A DNA stretch of 64,000 nt, from contig NZ_KQ949032.1 of assembly GCF_001514285.1 (NCBI RefSeq), positions 124,001 through 188,000 of the forward strand. The letters are read 5' to 3'. The notes under the pieces are model-generated. The model had not been told where the DNA came from. It worked only from the letters and a program-made list of their open reading frames with translations, and did not search any database. A program made the position numbers and the translations under genes. This DNA is from Streptomyces sp. DSM 15324. GTDB lineage: Bacteria > Actinomycetota > Actinomycetes > Streptomycetales > Streptomycetaceae. Positions 9,123 to 17,330 of this stretch are shown one piece after another (the first letter of the stretch is position 1; each line of letters opens with the position of its first letter).

Positions 9123-9261
9123 CGTACCCTTATCTCCTTCGGCGCCGTAGAAGCACTACGCTAACGGACGCCCGGGGGAGCCCTTCAGTCCCCTAGTACG
9201 CAGCCCCCGAGCCCGACCAGCACCTGCGCGGCCACGCAGCGCATCGACAGGAGAGACCCTC

Positions 9262-9516
9262 GTGCCGAAGTCACGTATCCGCAAGAAGGCCGATTACACG
9301 CCGCCGCCGGCGAAGCAGGCGACCGCGATCAAGCTGACCAACCGTGCCTGGGTCGCCCCGGTGATGCTGGCCATGTTTGTGATCGGCCTGGCCTGGATCG
9401 TCGTCTTCTACGTGACGGACGGCACGCTGCCGATCGACAGCCTGGACAACTGGAACATCGTGGTGGGCTTCGGATTCATCGCGGCCGGGTTCGGCGTCTC
9501 CACCCAGTGGAAGTAG
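9262..9516 (+). CDS. crgA: Cell division protein CrgA
   Basis: Small membrane protein (84 residues) that interacts with the divisome and, in Streptomyces, inhibits FtsZ-ring formation during aerial growth. It begins MPKSRIRKKADYTPPP, the conserved basic N-terminus of CrgA/WhiP, and has two TM segments at about 33-53 and 66-82. The start is GTG at 9262 behind an AGGAGAG ribosome site. It is transcribed alone, diverging from the DUF881 gene and converging on the rhomboid gene. The downstream intergenic region is rich in DnaA boxes. Confidence 0.95.
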   Translation: MPKSRIRKKADYTPPPAKQATAIKLTNRAWVAPVMLAMFVIGLAWIVVFYVTDGTLPIDSLDNWNIVVGFGFIAAGFGVSTQWK

Positions 9517-9532
9517 CGACGGCCGCACTGAG

Positions 9533-9754
9533 TTATCCACAGGCCTGAGCCTTCTGTCCACAGAGTGGGGAAAAGAAACGACGATCTGTGGATAACTCAC
9601 CGGAGGTTGACGCCGGTATGACCTAACTACCGCCCGTCACCGCCACTCGAAAACCCGTTCGCCCCCTGCCTGACCTGCATCGATGTAGGTCATCAGCAGG
9701 GGGCGTCGCCGTCCCCGCACGTTGTGCACAAGATTCGCCACGCGCTGTGGACAA
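9533..9754. promoter_or_regulatory. Cluster of DnaA boxes outside oriC
   Basis: Five box-like 9-mers lie in the 246-base crgA–rhomboid intergenic region. They are TTATCCACA (9533-9541), CTGTCCACA (9554-9562), TTATCCACA on the minus strand (9587-9595), TTGTGCACA (9722-9730) and TTGTCCACA on the minus strand (9746-9754). Three match the DnaA-box consensus exactly. The locus is about 20 kb left of oriC. DnaA-box clusters outside oriC are known in S. coelicolor and affect initiation; I infer this is one, possibly the same locus. Confidence 0.75.
9660..9705. terminator. Bidirectional terminator between crgA and the rhomboid gene
   Basis: An outer 10-bp stem (9660-9669 with 9696-9705) surrounds an inner 6-bp stem (9671-9676 with 9687-9692). 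On the minus side a TTTT run follows. It separates two convergent genes and sits inside the DnaA-box cluster. Confidence 0.65.
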
Positions 9755-9762
9755 CAGGGCGC

Positions 9763-10656
9763 TCAGGTGAGCTGGGCGGTCCTCAACAGGGTCAACACGA
9801 CCACCGCGGCCAGCACCACCGCACAGGTCCCGTACTGCACCAGGGCCCGGTGCTCTCGCGGGGCGTGGACCATGCCGTACCCGATGATCACGCCCGCGAC
9901 GAGACCGCCGATATGGGCCTCCCAGGCGATGTTGCTCCACCCGAAGGTGAAGATCAGGTTGATCACCAGCAGGGCGATGATCGGCCGCATGTCGTAGCGC
10001 ATCCGGCGCATCAGCACAGCCGTGGCACCGAAGAGGCCGAAGATCGCACCCGAGGCGCCGAGCGAGGGCTGGTTGGGTTCGGCGATCAGGTACGTCAGCG
10101 CGCTGCCCGCCAGACCGGAGACGAAGTAGAGCGCCAGGTAGCGGGCCCGACCGAGCGCCTGTTCGAGCGGGCCGCCGAGCCACCAGAGGCTCATCATGTT
10201 GAACAGGATGTGGACGATCCCGCCGTGCAGGAACATCGGCGTCAGCAGCCGGTACCACTGGCCCTCGGCGATGCCCTCGACACCGCCGAGGACCGGCACG
10301 TACGCCCGGCCGAGCAGTTCGAAGCTGTTGGTGAAGCGGTCGCCGACGGCCATCTGGACCAGGTAGACGGCCACGCACAGCCCGATCAGGATCTTGGTGA
10401 CCAGGCGGGGATCGTCCCGGAGCGAGCCCCCGGCGAGGGTGCGCGGCTGCGTGGCCGCAGGCGGATGCCCCGTGCCCGAGCCCTCCCGGACGCAGGTGGG
10501 GCACTGGAACCCGACCGAGGCGCTGACCATGCACTCCGGGCAGATCGGCCGCTCGCAGCGGGTGCAGCGCACGCCGGTCTCGCGGCCCGGATGCCGGTAG
10601 CAGGAGGGCAGCCCGCTCTGGGTGCCGTCCGGCCGGCTGCCTGGCGCCTGGTCCAT
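9763..10656 (-). CDS. Rhomboid family intramembrane serine protease with N-terminal zinc-binding domain
   Basis: Integral membrane protease of 297 residues. The N-terminus has a B-box-like zinc site (Cys19, His22, Cys31, Cys34, Cys39, Cys42, Cys52, Cys55). About six TM helices follow. The catalytic dyad is Ser202 in GASGAIFG and His248 in WEAHIGG, with His149 and Asn153 (HILFNMMS) for the oxyanion hole. I chose the ATG at 10656 (MDQAPGS) because GGGGGAG lies just upstream; the frame stays open to 10734. Substrates are unknown. The zinc domain plus rhomboid architecture is common in actinobacteria. Confidence 0.88.
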   Translation of the reverse strand: MDQAPGSRPDGTQSGLPSCYRHPGRETGVRCTRCERPICPECMVSASVGFQCPTCVREGSGTGHPPAATQPRTLAGGSLRDDPRLVTKILIGLCVAVYLVQMAVGDRFTNSFELLGRAYVPVLGGVEGIAEGQWYRLLTPMFLHGGIVHILFNMMSLWWLGGPLEQALGRARYLALYFVSGLAGSALTYLIAEPNQPSLGASGAIFGLFGATAVLMRRMRYDMRPIIALLVINLIFTFGWSNIAWEAHIGGLVAGVIIGYGMVHAPREHRALVQYGTCAVVLAAVVVLTLLRTAQLT

Positions 10657-10762
10657 GAGCTCCCCCAGTTCGTCGTCGGGCGTGGGCGGGCGTACACGAT
10701 TCGCCCTGCTCATCCTTACGGACGAGCGGGGCAAATGGTTCCTGTTCCCGCCGCCGACCGCG

Positions 10763-11290
10763 CTAACGCGTCTCGACGACCACCGACTCGATGACGACGT
10801 CCCGCAGCGGGCGGTGGGTGCGCGGGTTGGTCTCCGTGGCCGCGATCTCGTCCACGACCTTCTGGCCGGCCTTGTCGACGACCTCCCCGAAGATGGTGTG
10901 CTTGCGGTTCAGCCAGGCCGTCGGGGCGACGGTGATGAAGAACTGCGAGCCGTTGGTACCCGGGCCCGCGTTCGCCATAGCCAGCAGATACGGGCGGTCG
11001 AAGCGCAGCTCGGGGTGGAACTCGTCGGGGAACTGGTAGCCGGGGTCGCCGGTGCCGTTGCCCAGCGGGTCACCGCCCTGGATCATGAACCCGCTCATCA
11101 CCCGGTGGAAGACCGTGCCGTCGTACAGCGGGGCCGTGGAGCGCTCGCCGGTCGCGGGGTGGACCCATTCGCGCGCCCCGGTGGCGAGCTCCACGAAGTT
11201 GGCGACCGTCTTCGGGGCGAAGTCCCGGAAGAGCCGGATCTCGATGTCGCCCCTGCTGGTCCTCAGGGTGGCGTAGAGCTGCTCGGCCAC
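10763..11290 (-). CDS. Cyclophilin-type peptidyl-prolyl cis-trans isomerase
   Basis: Cytoplasmic proline isomerase (175 residues) that helps protein folding. It has the cyclophilin core: FRDFAPKTVANFVELA, the catalytic-site strand VFHRVMSGFMIQGGDP, and AMANAGPGTNGSQFFIT, followed by LNRKHTIFGEV. I chose GTG at 11290 (VAEQLYATLRT); the longer frame to 11335 adds a non-conserved leader. No signal peptide is visible, so it is a cytoplasmic type. It may share a transcript with the rhomboid gene 106 bases downstream. Confidence 0.92.
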   Translation of the reverse strand: MAEQLYATLRTSRGDIEIRLFRDFAPKTVANFVELATGAREWVHPATGERSTAPLYDGTVFHRVMSGFMIQGGDPLGNGTGDPGYQFPDEFHPELRFDRPYLLAMANAGPGTNGSQFFITVAPTAWLNRKHTIFGEVVDKAGQKVVDEIAATETNPRTHRPLRDVVIESVVVETR

Positions 11291-11544
11291 GATCCTGCCT
11301 TCCGTCGTGCTCGTGTGATCCCCCGATCCTCGCACGGACGGGAGCGGGCGGCGCCGATCCGTGGCATTGTCGACGACAAGGTCCCGTTGCCCTTATTCAT
11401 CCCCTATGGCACTCGCCCGGCCCCCTGTCGCACCCGCCCGGCACCCGGATGCCCCTCCGCACGTGCCGTGACGGACACCGGCAGGCATGATCCGTAAAAG
11501 GGTGGAAAGTCGAATTACCGTACGCCACCGAGGAGGAGGAACCC

Positions 11545-12288
11545 GTGACCCGCATCGACAGCGTGCGCGCCGCGACCGGCTCGGCGAAGGACAGCGTGCT
11601 GCACGCCGCGGAAGTGGTGGCGCCCTACGCCGACACGGCCAAGGAAAGGGCCGCGCAGTACGCGCAGGAGGCCCGGGAACGGCTCGCGCCCAGGGTGTCC
11701 CTGGCCGCCGAGCAGGCCCGCACCCAGTACGACACCCATGTCGCGCCCCGGCTGGAACTGGCGAGGACGCATGTACCGCCGAAGGTCGACCAGGCCGCGC
11801 ACGAGGCGGCCGTCCGGACCCGGATCGCCGCACGGCAGGCCGCCGAGTACTCCCGGCAGGCCGCCGATTACACCCGGCTGGCCGCCGATTACACCCGGCC
11901 GCGGATCGAGCAGGTGGTCGCCGCGGCCGCCCCCGTGACGGGCGAGGCCGCAGCCCGCGGCGTCGCCGCGGTGGCCGCGCTGCGCGGCCAGGTGACACCG
12001 AAGGAGATCGAGCGGCTCGTGCGCAGGCACCGGCGGCAGGCCCGGGCCGGCCGGGCCGCCCGGATCCTGCTGGTGTGCGGGGCGGTCGCCGGAGGCGCCT
12101 TCGCGGCCTGGAAGTGGTGGGACAAGCAGGCCAACCCCGACTGGCTGGTCGAACCGCCCGCCCCCACGGAGGTCCCCGCCGGCGGCGGGCTGTCCTCGGT
12201 GGACGGCAGCGGTGCCGCCCTGGACCCGGAGGTGCAGGCCAAGCAGGCCGAGGAGGAGGCGGCGCCCCGCGACGACGACCGCGGCTGA
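11545..12288 (+). CDS. DUF5324 family membrane-anchored Ala-rich coiled-coil protein
   Basis: A 247-residue actinobacterial protein of unknown function. The first ~150 residues are Ala/Arg/Glu-rich and helical, resembling an amphipathic apolipoprotein- or LEA-like stretch. They include a short internal duplication (QAADYTR and LAADYTR, about 105-118). A TM segment lies at 172-190 with WKWWDKQ just after it, then an acidic Pro/Gly-rich C-terminus. The GTG start at 11545 has a strong GGAGGAGGA ribosome site. I recognise the family as DUF5324; no role is established. Confidence 0.8.
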   Translation: MTRIDSVRAATGSAKDSVLHAAEVVAPYADTAKERAAQYAQEARERLAPRVSLAAEQARTQYDTHVAPRLELARTHVPPKVDQAAHEAAVRTRIAARQAAEYSRQAADYTRLAADYTRPRIEQVVAAAAPVTGEAAARGVAAVAALRGQVTPKEIERLVRRHRRQARAGRAARILLVCGAVAGGAFAAWKWWDKQANPDWLVEPPAPTEVPAGGGLSSVDGSGAALDPEVQAKQAEEEAAPRDDDRG

Positions 12289-12330
12289 CGGCTGGGGGAC
12301 GCCGTACGAACGGGACGCCGGGCGACCGGA

Positions 12331-12379
12331 GTTCGTCCGGGGTTCGTCCGGGGTTCGACCGGAGTTCGACCGGAGTTCG
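12331..12379. repeat. Short tandem repeat, 11-bp unit, about 4.5 copies
   Basis: Units of the form GTTCGtCCGGg/GTTCGaCCGGa start at 12331, 12342, 12353, 12364 and 12375. They lie between the DUF5324 gene and the tRNA-Ala terminator. A looser ACCCGAGA-type repeat follows at about 12472-12507. Non-coding; function unknown. Confidence 0.7.
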
Positions 12380-12507
12380 TGGCCCGTCGTGTCCTTCCGG
12401 ACAGGGCGGGCTCGCCCGTCCGACCGGTCGGGCGCCACCGCCCGCCACCCACCGAGGCCCCACACCAGAGAACCCGAGACAACCCGAGAGAACCGAGACA
12501 ACCCGAG

Positions 12508-12551
12508 AAAAGCCCCTCTGCTCTGCGTTTGTGCAGATCAGAGGGGCTTTT
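12508..12551 (-). terminator. Terminator for tRNA-Ala
   Basis: A 13-bp stem (12508-12520 with 12539-12551) contains AAAAGCCCCTCTG and its complement. It lies directly downstream of the minus-strand tRNA-Ala and ends in TTTT in that direction. Confidence 0.8.
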
Positions 12552-12557
12552 CGGGTG

Positions 12558-12630
12558 TGGAGCCTAGGGGAGTCGAACCCCTGACATCTGCCATGCAAAG
12601 ACAGCGCTCTACCAACTGAGCTAAGGCCCC
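12558..12630 (-). tRNA. tRNA-Ala (anticodon TGC)
   Basis: Read on the minus strand, the gene starts GGGGCCTTAGCTCAG, has the anticodon loop CTTTGCATG (anticodon TGC), a T-arm with GGTTCGACT, and the acceptor AGGCTCC plus discriminator A. Acceptor arms pair fully with one G-U. The 3' CCA is not encoded. It decodes GCA and other GCN alanine codons. Confidence 0.95.
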
Positions 12631-12809
12631 GGAAGGGACGCCCGGCCGGGAACTCGTCCCGACGGCCGCCGCAGACCAGAGTACCGGGTCACCGGGGGTA
12701 TCTCGCAAAAAGATTGGGGGTCCCCGTGAATGACCACTCTCCGTAAGATGCTCGACGTGGTTCGCTACAGCGAACCGTGGATGTTCTGGGGAAGCGATGG
12801 GGAGACGCA

Positions 12810-13358
12810 ATGGACGCCGCACAACAGGAAGCGACCGCGAGAGCGCGGGAACTTCAGCGGAACTGGTACGGGGAGCCGCTGGGGGCGCTCTTCCGTAAGC
12901 TCATCGACGATCTCGGCCTCAACCAGGCTCGTCTCGCGGGGGTGCTGGGGCTGTCGGCCCCGATGCTGTCCCAGCTGATGAGCGGTCAGCGGGCGAAGAT
13001 CGGCAACCCGGCCGTGGTGCAGCGCGTGCAGCTGCTCCAGGAGCTGGCCGGACAGGTCGCGGACGGCAGCGTCAGCGCCGCCGAGGCGACCGAGCGGATG
13101 GACGAGATCAAGCGCTCGCAGGGGGGCTCCGTGCTCAGCAACACCACCACCACGACGAGCAGTTCGGGCGCTCCCACGGTGAAGCGGGTGGTCCGGGAGA
13201 TCCAGTCGCTGCTGCGCTCGGTGGCCGCCGCCGGCGACATAATCGACGCCGCCGACACTCTCGCCTCGAGCCACCCGGAACTGGCGGAGTTCCTCCGGGT
13301 GTACGGGGCCGGCCGCACCTCGGACGCCGTGACGCACTACCAGTCCCACCAGAGCTGA
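12810..13358 (+). CDS. Helix-turn-helix DNA-binding protein (Cro/CI-like)
   Basis: A 182-residue probable transcriptional regulator. A Cro/CI-type HTH lies at about 30-65 (LNQARLAGVLGLSAPMLSQLMSGQRAKIGNP). A helical region and a Ser/Thr-rich linker (about 105-125) follow, then a C-terminal helical domain with VKRVVREIQSLLRSVAAAGDII. I chose ATG at 12810 (MDAAQQEATAR) because GGGGAG lies 6-10 bases upstream; the frame continues to 12777. It precedes a Ser/Thr kinase gene, an arrangement conserved in streptomycetes, so a functional pair is possible. Targets are unknown. Confidence 0.8.
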   Translation: MDAAQQEATARARELQRNWYGEPLGALFRKLIDDLGLNQARLAGVLGLSAPMLSQLMSGQRAKIGNPAVVQRVQLLQELAGQVADGSVSAAEATERMDEIKRSQGGSVLSNTTTTTSSSGAPTVKRVVREIQSLLRSVAAAGDIIDAADTLASSHPELAEFLRVYGAGRTSDAVTHYQSHQS

Positions 13359-13480
13359 GTCGTCCGCCCGGTCGCTGAAGGGGGTTCGGCACCGGACGCA
13401 CGCACCCGGCCGTCGGGGGACGGTCATGGGAGTACTCGGGGAGACCACTACGGGTGCAGGGGGCACCGGTACGGGTACAC

Positions 13481-13619
13481 GGGGGACGAGTACGGAGTAC
13501 GTGGGGGACGAGTACGGGGGAACACGGGGGACCCACGGGGGACGAGTACGGGGTACGTAGGGGAAGAGTACGGGGGACCACGGGGGACGAGTACGGGGGT
13601 ACACGGGGGACGAGTACGG
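13481..13619. repeat. G-rich interspersed direct repeats upstream of the kinase gene
   Basis: The 15-mer GGGGGACGAGTACGG occurs five times, starting at 13481, 13503, 13537, 13582 and 13605, with irregular 7-30 base gaps made of related G-tract sequence. The 422-base gene-free stretch 13359-13780 is dominated by it. On the opposite strand it reads as C-tracts separated by GTACTCGTC. Open frames through it encode only compositional repeats, so I consider it non-coding. Its role could be structural or regulatory for the downstream kinase. Confidence 0.75.
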
Positions 13620-13780
13620 GGGAACACGGGGGACGCATACGGGGGCACAGGGGACATACCCGAGGGGCCGGGGAGACCTTCCCACAGGACCGCGGGGACA
13701 CGGGGGTCCATCGCTCGCCACGGGGGTAGCGAGGGGGTAGCGGGGGGACGACCCTCGAGGGGGAGGAGCGACGCACTGCC

Positions 13781-15409
13781 ATGGGTGAGGTCTTCGCCGG
13801 ACGGTACGAACTGGCCGACCCGATCGGGCGCGGAGGGGTCGGCGCGGTCTGGCGCGCCTGGGACCACCGCCGCCGCCGGTACGTGGCCGCGAAGGTGCTC
13901 CAGCAGCGGGACGCGCACTCCTTGCTGCGGTTCGTCCGCGAACAGGGGCTGCGGATCGACCACCCGCATGTGCTCGCGCCGGCCAGCTGGGCCGCCGACG
14001 ACGACAAGGTGCTGTTCACCATGGACCTGGTGGCCGGCGGTTCGCTGGTCCACCTCGTCAACGACTACGGTCCGCTGCCGCCCGCGTTCGTCTGCGGCCT
14101 GCTGGACCAGCTTCTGTCCGGGCTCGCCGCCGTGCACGCGGAGGGCGTGGTCCACCGTGACATCAAACCGGCGAACGTCCTCCTCGAAGCCACCGGCACC
14201 GCCCGCCCCCGGCTCAGGCTGTCCGACTTCGGTATCGCGATGCGGCTCGGCGAACCGCGCCTGACGGAGACCAACCTCGTGGTGGGGACGCCCGGTTACC
14301 TCGCGCCCGAGCAGATGATGGGCGCCGAGCCGGACTTCCCCGCCGACCTGTTCGCCGTGGGACTCGTCGCGCTGTACCTCCTCGAAGGCGCCAAGCCGGA
14401 CGCCAAGGCGCTGGTCAAGTACTTCGCCGAGCACGGAACTCCGGGCGCCCCCAAGGGGATTCCGGATCCGCTCTGGCAGGTCGTCGCCATGCTGCTGCAA
14501 CCCGACCCGCAGGCCCGCTTCCGTACGGCCACGGGGGCGCGCAAGGCGCTGGCGGCGACCGCGGAACTCCTGCCGGAACCCGGCCCCGACGACGAACTCA
14601 TCGAGATATTCGACCAACTCGGGCCCCTTCCCCAGGGGTTCGGCCCCGAGGGACCCCTGACGGACCGCCTGGGGCATCCGGGGCCCAGGAATCACACTGG
14701 CCGCACCAGCCCCATAGGCCTTACCGGCCCCACCGGCCCCAGAAGCCGTACCGGCCACACCGGTCCCACCGGTCCCACCGGATCGACCGGTGAGCGCATC
14801 CTGCCCGCCCGGCCGACCACTCCCCCCGACGGCTCCTTTCCCGTACGACCGGACGCTCTCCCCGGGCACGCCCGTCCTGGCACGGATTCCCTGCCCGCGC
14901 GGCCCCTCACGCCCCCCGGCCCGTCCGCCCCGGCGGGTCCAGGCGAAACGTCCCCTCACACGGCGTCCACGCCGACGCCCTCGCTCTCCGGCCCCGTGGG
15001 CCCAGTCCCCCCACGGCCGCCCGCACACCCCCCGACGGTCACCCCCACCCCGACGCCGACGCCGACACCATCGATGTCGGACACCGGCAGCTTCCACCTC
15101 CCGCCCCCGCTCCCGACGGTCACCGCCACGCCCACACCCACGCCCTCAGCCACGCCCACGCCGACGCCGCCCCCCGCCCCCTACGACCCCACCCTCCCCC
15201 TCCTGCCGTCCCCCGGCCCGCGTGCCGCCACGGCCACCGCGACCGCCTCCTACACCGCTCAGGACCCGGTGGCGGAGGCGTCCCGGCCGCGGGGGCACCG
15301 GGCGGTGCGGCAGCGGCGGCCGGGTCCGCCCGTCAGGGTCACCGTGCCGGTGCTCCTGCTCGCGCTGGCCTGTTACGCCGTCGGGTTCTGGGCGCTGACG
15401 CGGATCTGA
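13781..15409 (+). CDS. Ser/Thr protein kinase with collagen-like and Pro/Thr-rich tail and C-terminal membrane anchor
   Basis: Hanks-type kinase of 542 residues. The kinase domain (about 8-265) has Gly-rich loop GRGGVGAV, Lys38, HRDIKPAN (125-132), DFG (149-151) and APE (175-177), so it should be active. Residues ~303-337 form Gly-X-Y-like repeats (TGPTGP, TGHTGPTGPTGSTG). Then a ~150-residue Pro/Thr-rich low-complexity stretch leads to a single C-terminal TM helix (about 520-541) ending near the C-terminus. The kinase would face the cytoplasm on a flexible tether. The ATG is preceded by GGGGGAGGAG at slightly long spacing. Its 3' end overlaps the convergent gene by 37 bases. Confidence 0.87.
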   Translation: MGEVFAGRYELADPIGRGGVGAVWRAWDHRRRRYVAAKVLQQRDAHSLLRFVREQGLRIDHPHVLAPASWAADDDKVLFTMDLVAGGSLVHLVNDYGPLPPAFVCGLLDQLLSGLAAVHAEGVVHRDIKPANVLLEATGTARPRLRLSDFGIAMRLGEPRLTETNLVVGTPGYLAPEQMMGAEPDFPADLFAVGLVALYLLEGAKPDAKALVKYFAEHGTPGAPKGIPDPLWQVVAMLLQPDPQARFRTATGARKALAATAELLPEPGPDDELIEIFDQLGPLPQGFGPEGPLTDRLGHPGPRNHTGRTSPIGLTGPTGPRSRTGHTGPTGPTGSTGERILPARPTTPPDGSFPVRPDALPGHARPGTDSLPARPLTPPGPSAPAGPGETSPHTASTPTPSLSGPVGPVPPRPPAHPPTVTPTPTPTPTPSMSDTGSFHLPPPLPTVTATPTPTPSATPTPTPPPAPYDPTLPLLPSPGPRAATATATASYTAQDPVAEASRPRGHRAVRQRRPGPPVRVTVPVLLLALACYAVGFWALTRI

Positions 15410-16731
15410 GCGGAGGCCCGGCGGCGGGCGATCAGGGTCCAGCCGCCGAGGAACAGCAGCAGGGCGCTGCCCGTGCCGAAGCCTGCCGCCGCGACGGCCC
15501 GCATCACGGGGTCGTCCCCGCCCGCCGTTGATCCCCCGGACGGCCCCGACCCCGTGTCGGTGCCGAAGACCCCGCGGGGCACGGGCCGGCCCAGGTACCC
15601 CGGCCCGGACTCCGGGGTACCCCCGAGACGGACCCGCAGGGTCACCTCGTAGGGGCCGTCGCCGAACTGCTCGGCGACCTGGGTGGAGAGGTGGACGACG
15701 AGGTAGTAGGAGCCGGCGAAGCGCAGACTGTTCTGCGGGTCGGTGGGCGCGTACCGGTTGGCGTACCGGACGGGCGGAACGGGATCCAGGGCGGCCGACT
15801 TCTGGGTGCCGCCGTATCCGGTGCCCCGCGCCACCACCTTGGCGCGTACGGGGTTGTAGAGGGTCAGCTCCAACGCGTCGACCGTGTATCCGCTGCCGGC
15901 TCCGGCACCGGTCCCCGAGGCGCTGCCCGTGGTGCCGCCGGCCAGGTCCGCCTCGGCGTACAGCTGCTGCCCCCAGTCGACGGGCACCCGGTAGAAGACG
16001 GTCTCCCCGGGGACCACCTCGTCGCGCCAGACGCCCTGCCCGACGGCGGTCGCCACGCTGAAACCGGCGCCGCCGGGCCGCGCGACCGGCTCACCGGACG
16101 GCGGTGCGGGGGTCGCGGAGTCCCAGGCACGGGGCGTGCCCGTGTCGTCGGTCGCGGCGAGCGGGGGCTCGGTGACGGGCGCGAGTTCCAGCTCCCAGGG
16201 GTCCTCGGCGGTCTCCCCGGTGCCGGTGTCCGACCGCTCGACGACCACGTAGTACGTGCCCGCCCTCTGGCACAGCCCCTTGCCGGACCGGATCTCGCGC
16301 GCGCCCCAGGCCGTCACGGGCTGCGGGCTGCGCGCGGCGCCGATCGTCGCCGACTCGAAGGAACAGCTTCTGCTGTCGGCGTCCTGCACGGAGACCGTGA
16401 TGCCGTCGCCGACGGCGGGGGTGCTCCCGGGGCGGGGGATCGCGGTGACGGCGACGTACGCGGTGCTCGCGTCGTCGAGTTCGAGGCGGTAGTACGCCTT
16501 GCTGCCGCCGTCGAGCGTGCTTCTGTACGTCGCTCCGGGCTCCAGCCGTGCGGCGCCGGCGGCGCCGGTCGCGGCACGGGCCTCGCGGACGTCGTCGGCG
16601 AAGGCGTACGACGGGACGTCCGGCGCGGCGACGGCGGCCGGCGCCGGGACCGTCGACCCGAGCAGCAGCCCCAGGACCACGGCGCGCAGCACCATCGCCG
16701 CGCGCCCCGTACCCCCCGTACGCCGGGCCAT
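15373..16731 (-). CDS. Secreted, C-terminally membrane-anchored protein of unknown function
   Basis: A 452-residue protein. A signal peptide is visible at about 1-36 (hydrophobic LRAVVLGLLLGSTV, then AAVAAP). The extracellular region is mostly beta-like. A C-terminal TM segment (AAAGFGTGSALLLFLGGWTLIA) is followed by RRR and a short cytoplasmic tail. Two copies of a YYxVVxxS/T pattern (YYVVVERSDTG and YYLVVHLSTQ) suggest two related beta domains. I chose ATG at 16731; the open frame to 16887 adds Arg-rich sequence without a ribosome site. I do not recognise a named family. Its last 37 bases overlap the kinase gene. Confidence 0.78.
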   Translation of the reverse strand: MARRTGGTGRAAMVLRAVVLGLLLGSTVPAPAAVAAPDVPSYAFADDVREARAATGAAGAARLEPGATYRSTLDGGSKAYYRLELDDASTAYVAVTAIPRPGSTPAVGDGITVSVQDADSRSCSFESATIGAARSPQPVTAWGAREIRSGKGLCQRAGTYYVVVERSDTGTGETAEDPWELELAPVTEPPLAATDDTGTPRAWDSATPAPPSGEPVARPGGAGFSVATAVGQGVWRDEVVPGETVFYRVPVDWGQQLYAEADLAGGTTGSASGTGAGAGSGYTVDALELTLYNPVRAKVVARGTGYGGTQKSAALDPVPPVRYANRYAPTDPQNSLRFAGSYYLVVHLSTQVAEQFGDGPYEVTLRVRLGGTPESGPGYLGRPVPRGVFGTDTGSGPSGGSTAGGDDPVMRAVAAAGFGTGSALLLFLGGWTLIARRRASAQIRVSAQNPTA

Positions 16732-16946
16732 CAGAACCCGCCCCCTCGCCTTGGTCCGAACGTGGCCCATCCTGCCCCGCCGCCCCGGCCGCCGCCCCCG
16801 CATTCCCCGCGAGCGTCCGGAACGCCCGCCTCTATCCGCAAACCGGAACCTCCGCAACCGGAAGCCGAGCGGGGGGCGGGAACGCAAAACCCCGACCGCT
16901 GCGGCGGCCGGGGTCTGATCTCGATCTCAGTCTCTGGTGTCGGTGC

Positions 16947-17075
16947 TCACGAACCCGTGGGCACGGAGTCGGTGGCCTCCGTCCACAGGTCCTGCTCGGC
17001 GCGATCCGCCTGGATCTGCCGGTACACGAGGAGACCGCCGATGGCGGCCAGTGCGACCAGGAGCAGCTTCTTCAC
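16947..17075 (-). CDS. DLW-39 family small protein
   Basis: A 42-residue protein starting at GTG 17075: one N-terminal hydrophobic helix (LLLVALAAIGGLLVY), then RQIQADRAEQDLWTEATD. The DLW motif and length match the conserved actinobacterial DLW-39 family of unknown function. A GAGGT ribosome site lies upstream. A likely promoter lies in the divergent intergenic region, with a TATAGT -10 (minus strand, 17121-17126). Confidence 0.85.
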   Translation of the reverse strand: MKKLLLVALAAIGGLLVYRQIQADRAEQDLWTEATDSVPTGS

Positions 17076-17128
17076 CGCGCGACCTCGTCTTTCCTTGACG
17101 TAGGGGACCTCTGGCGCCCGACTATACA

Positions 17129-17150
17129 CACCGACCGATACCGATCGGTG
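17129..17150. promoter_or_regulatory. Imperfect palindrome in divergent promoter region, candidate operator
   Basis: CACCGACCG, ATAC, CGATCGGTG: 9-bp arms with one mismatch. It lies beside a TATAGT -10 element for the DLW-39 gene, roughly over its -35. A repressor site is inferred from position and symmetry only. Confidence 0.35.
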
Positions 17151-17330
17151 ACCTGCGCCGGCCTCCCAACTCCCTTCTTCCGGTGCCCTGCGACTCATTT
17201 CGCCCGGTGCGCCCATACGAGTGGTGTTCATCGGAACATCGCCCCGTCGTGTGCGTCGGTCCCCCGGTTCCCGCTCGCCATACACATGATGAGCAAAGTA
17301 CGCAAATCGCCCAACCTGAAGGTGAGGGGC

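Noticed and set aside
13481..13619. CRISPR array
   Set aside because: Repeats are 15 bp, the intervals irregular and themselves repeat-like, and no cas genes are near.
13454..13729. A 91-codon frame through the G-tract repeats
   Set aside because: The translation merely repeats the DNA repeat; no ribosome site.
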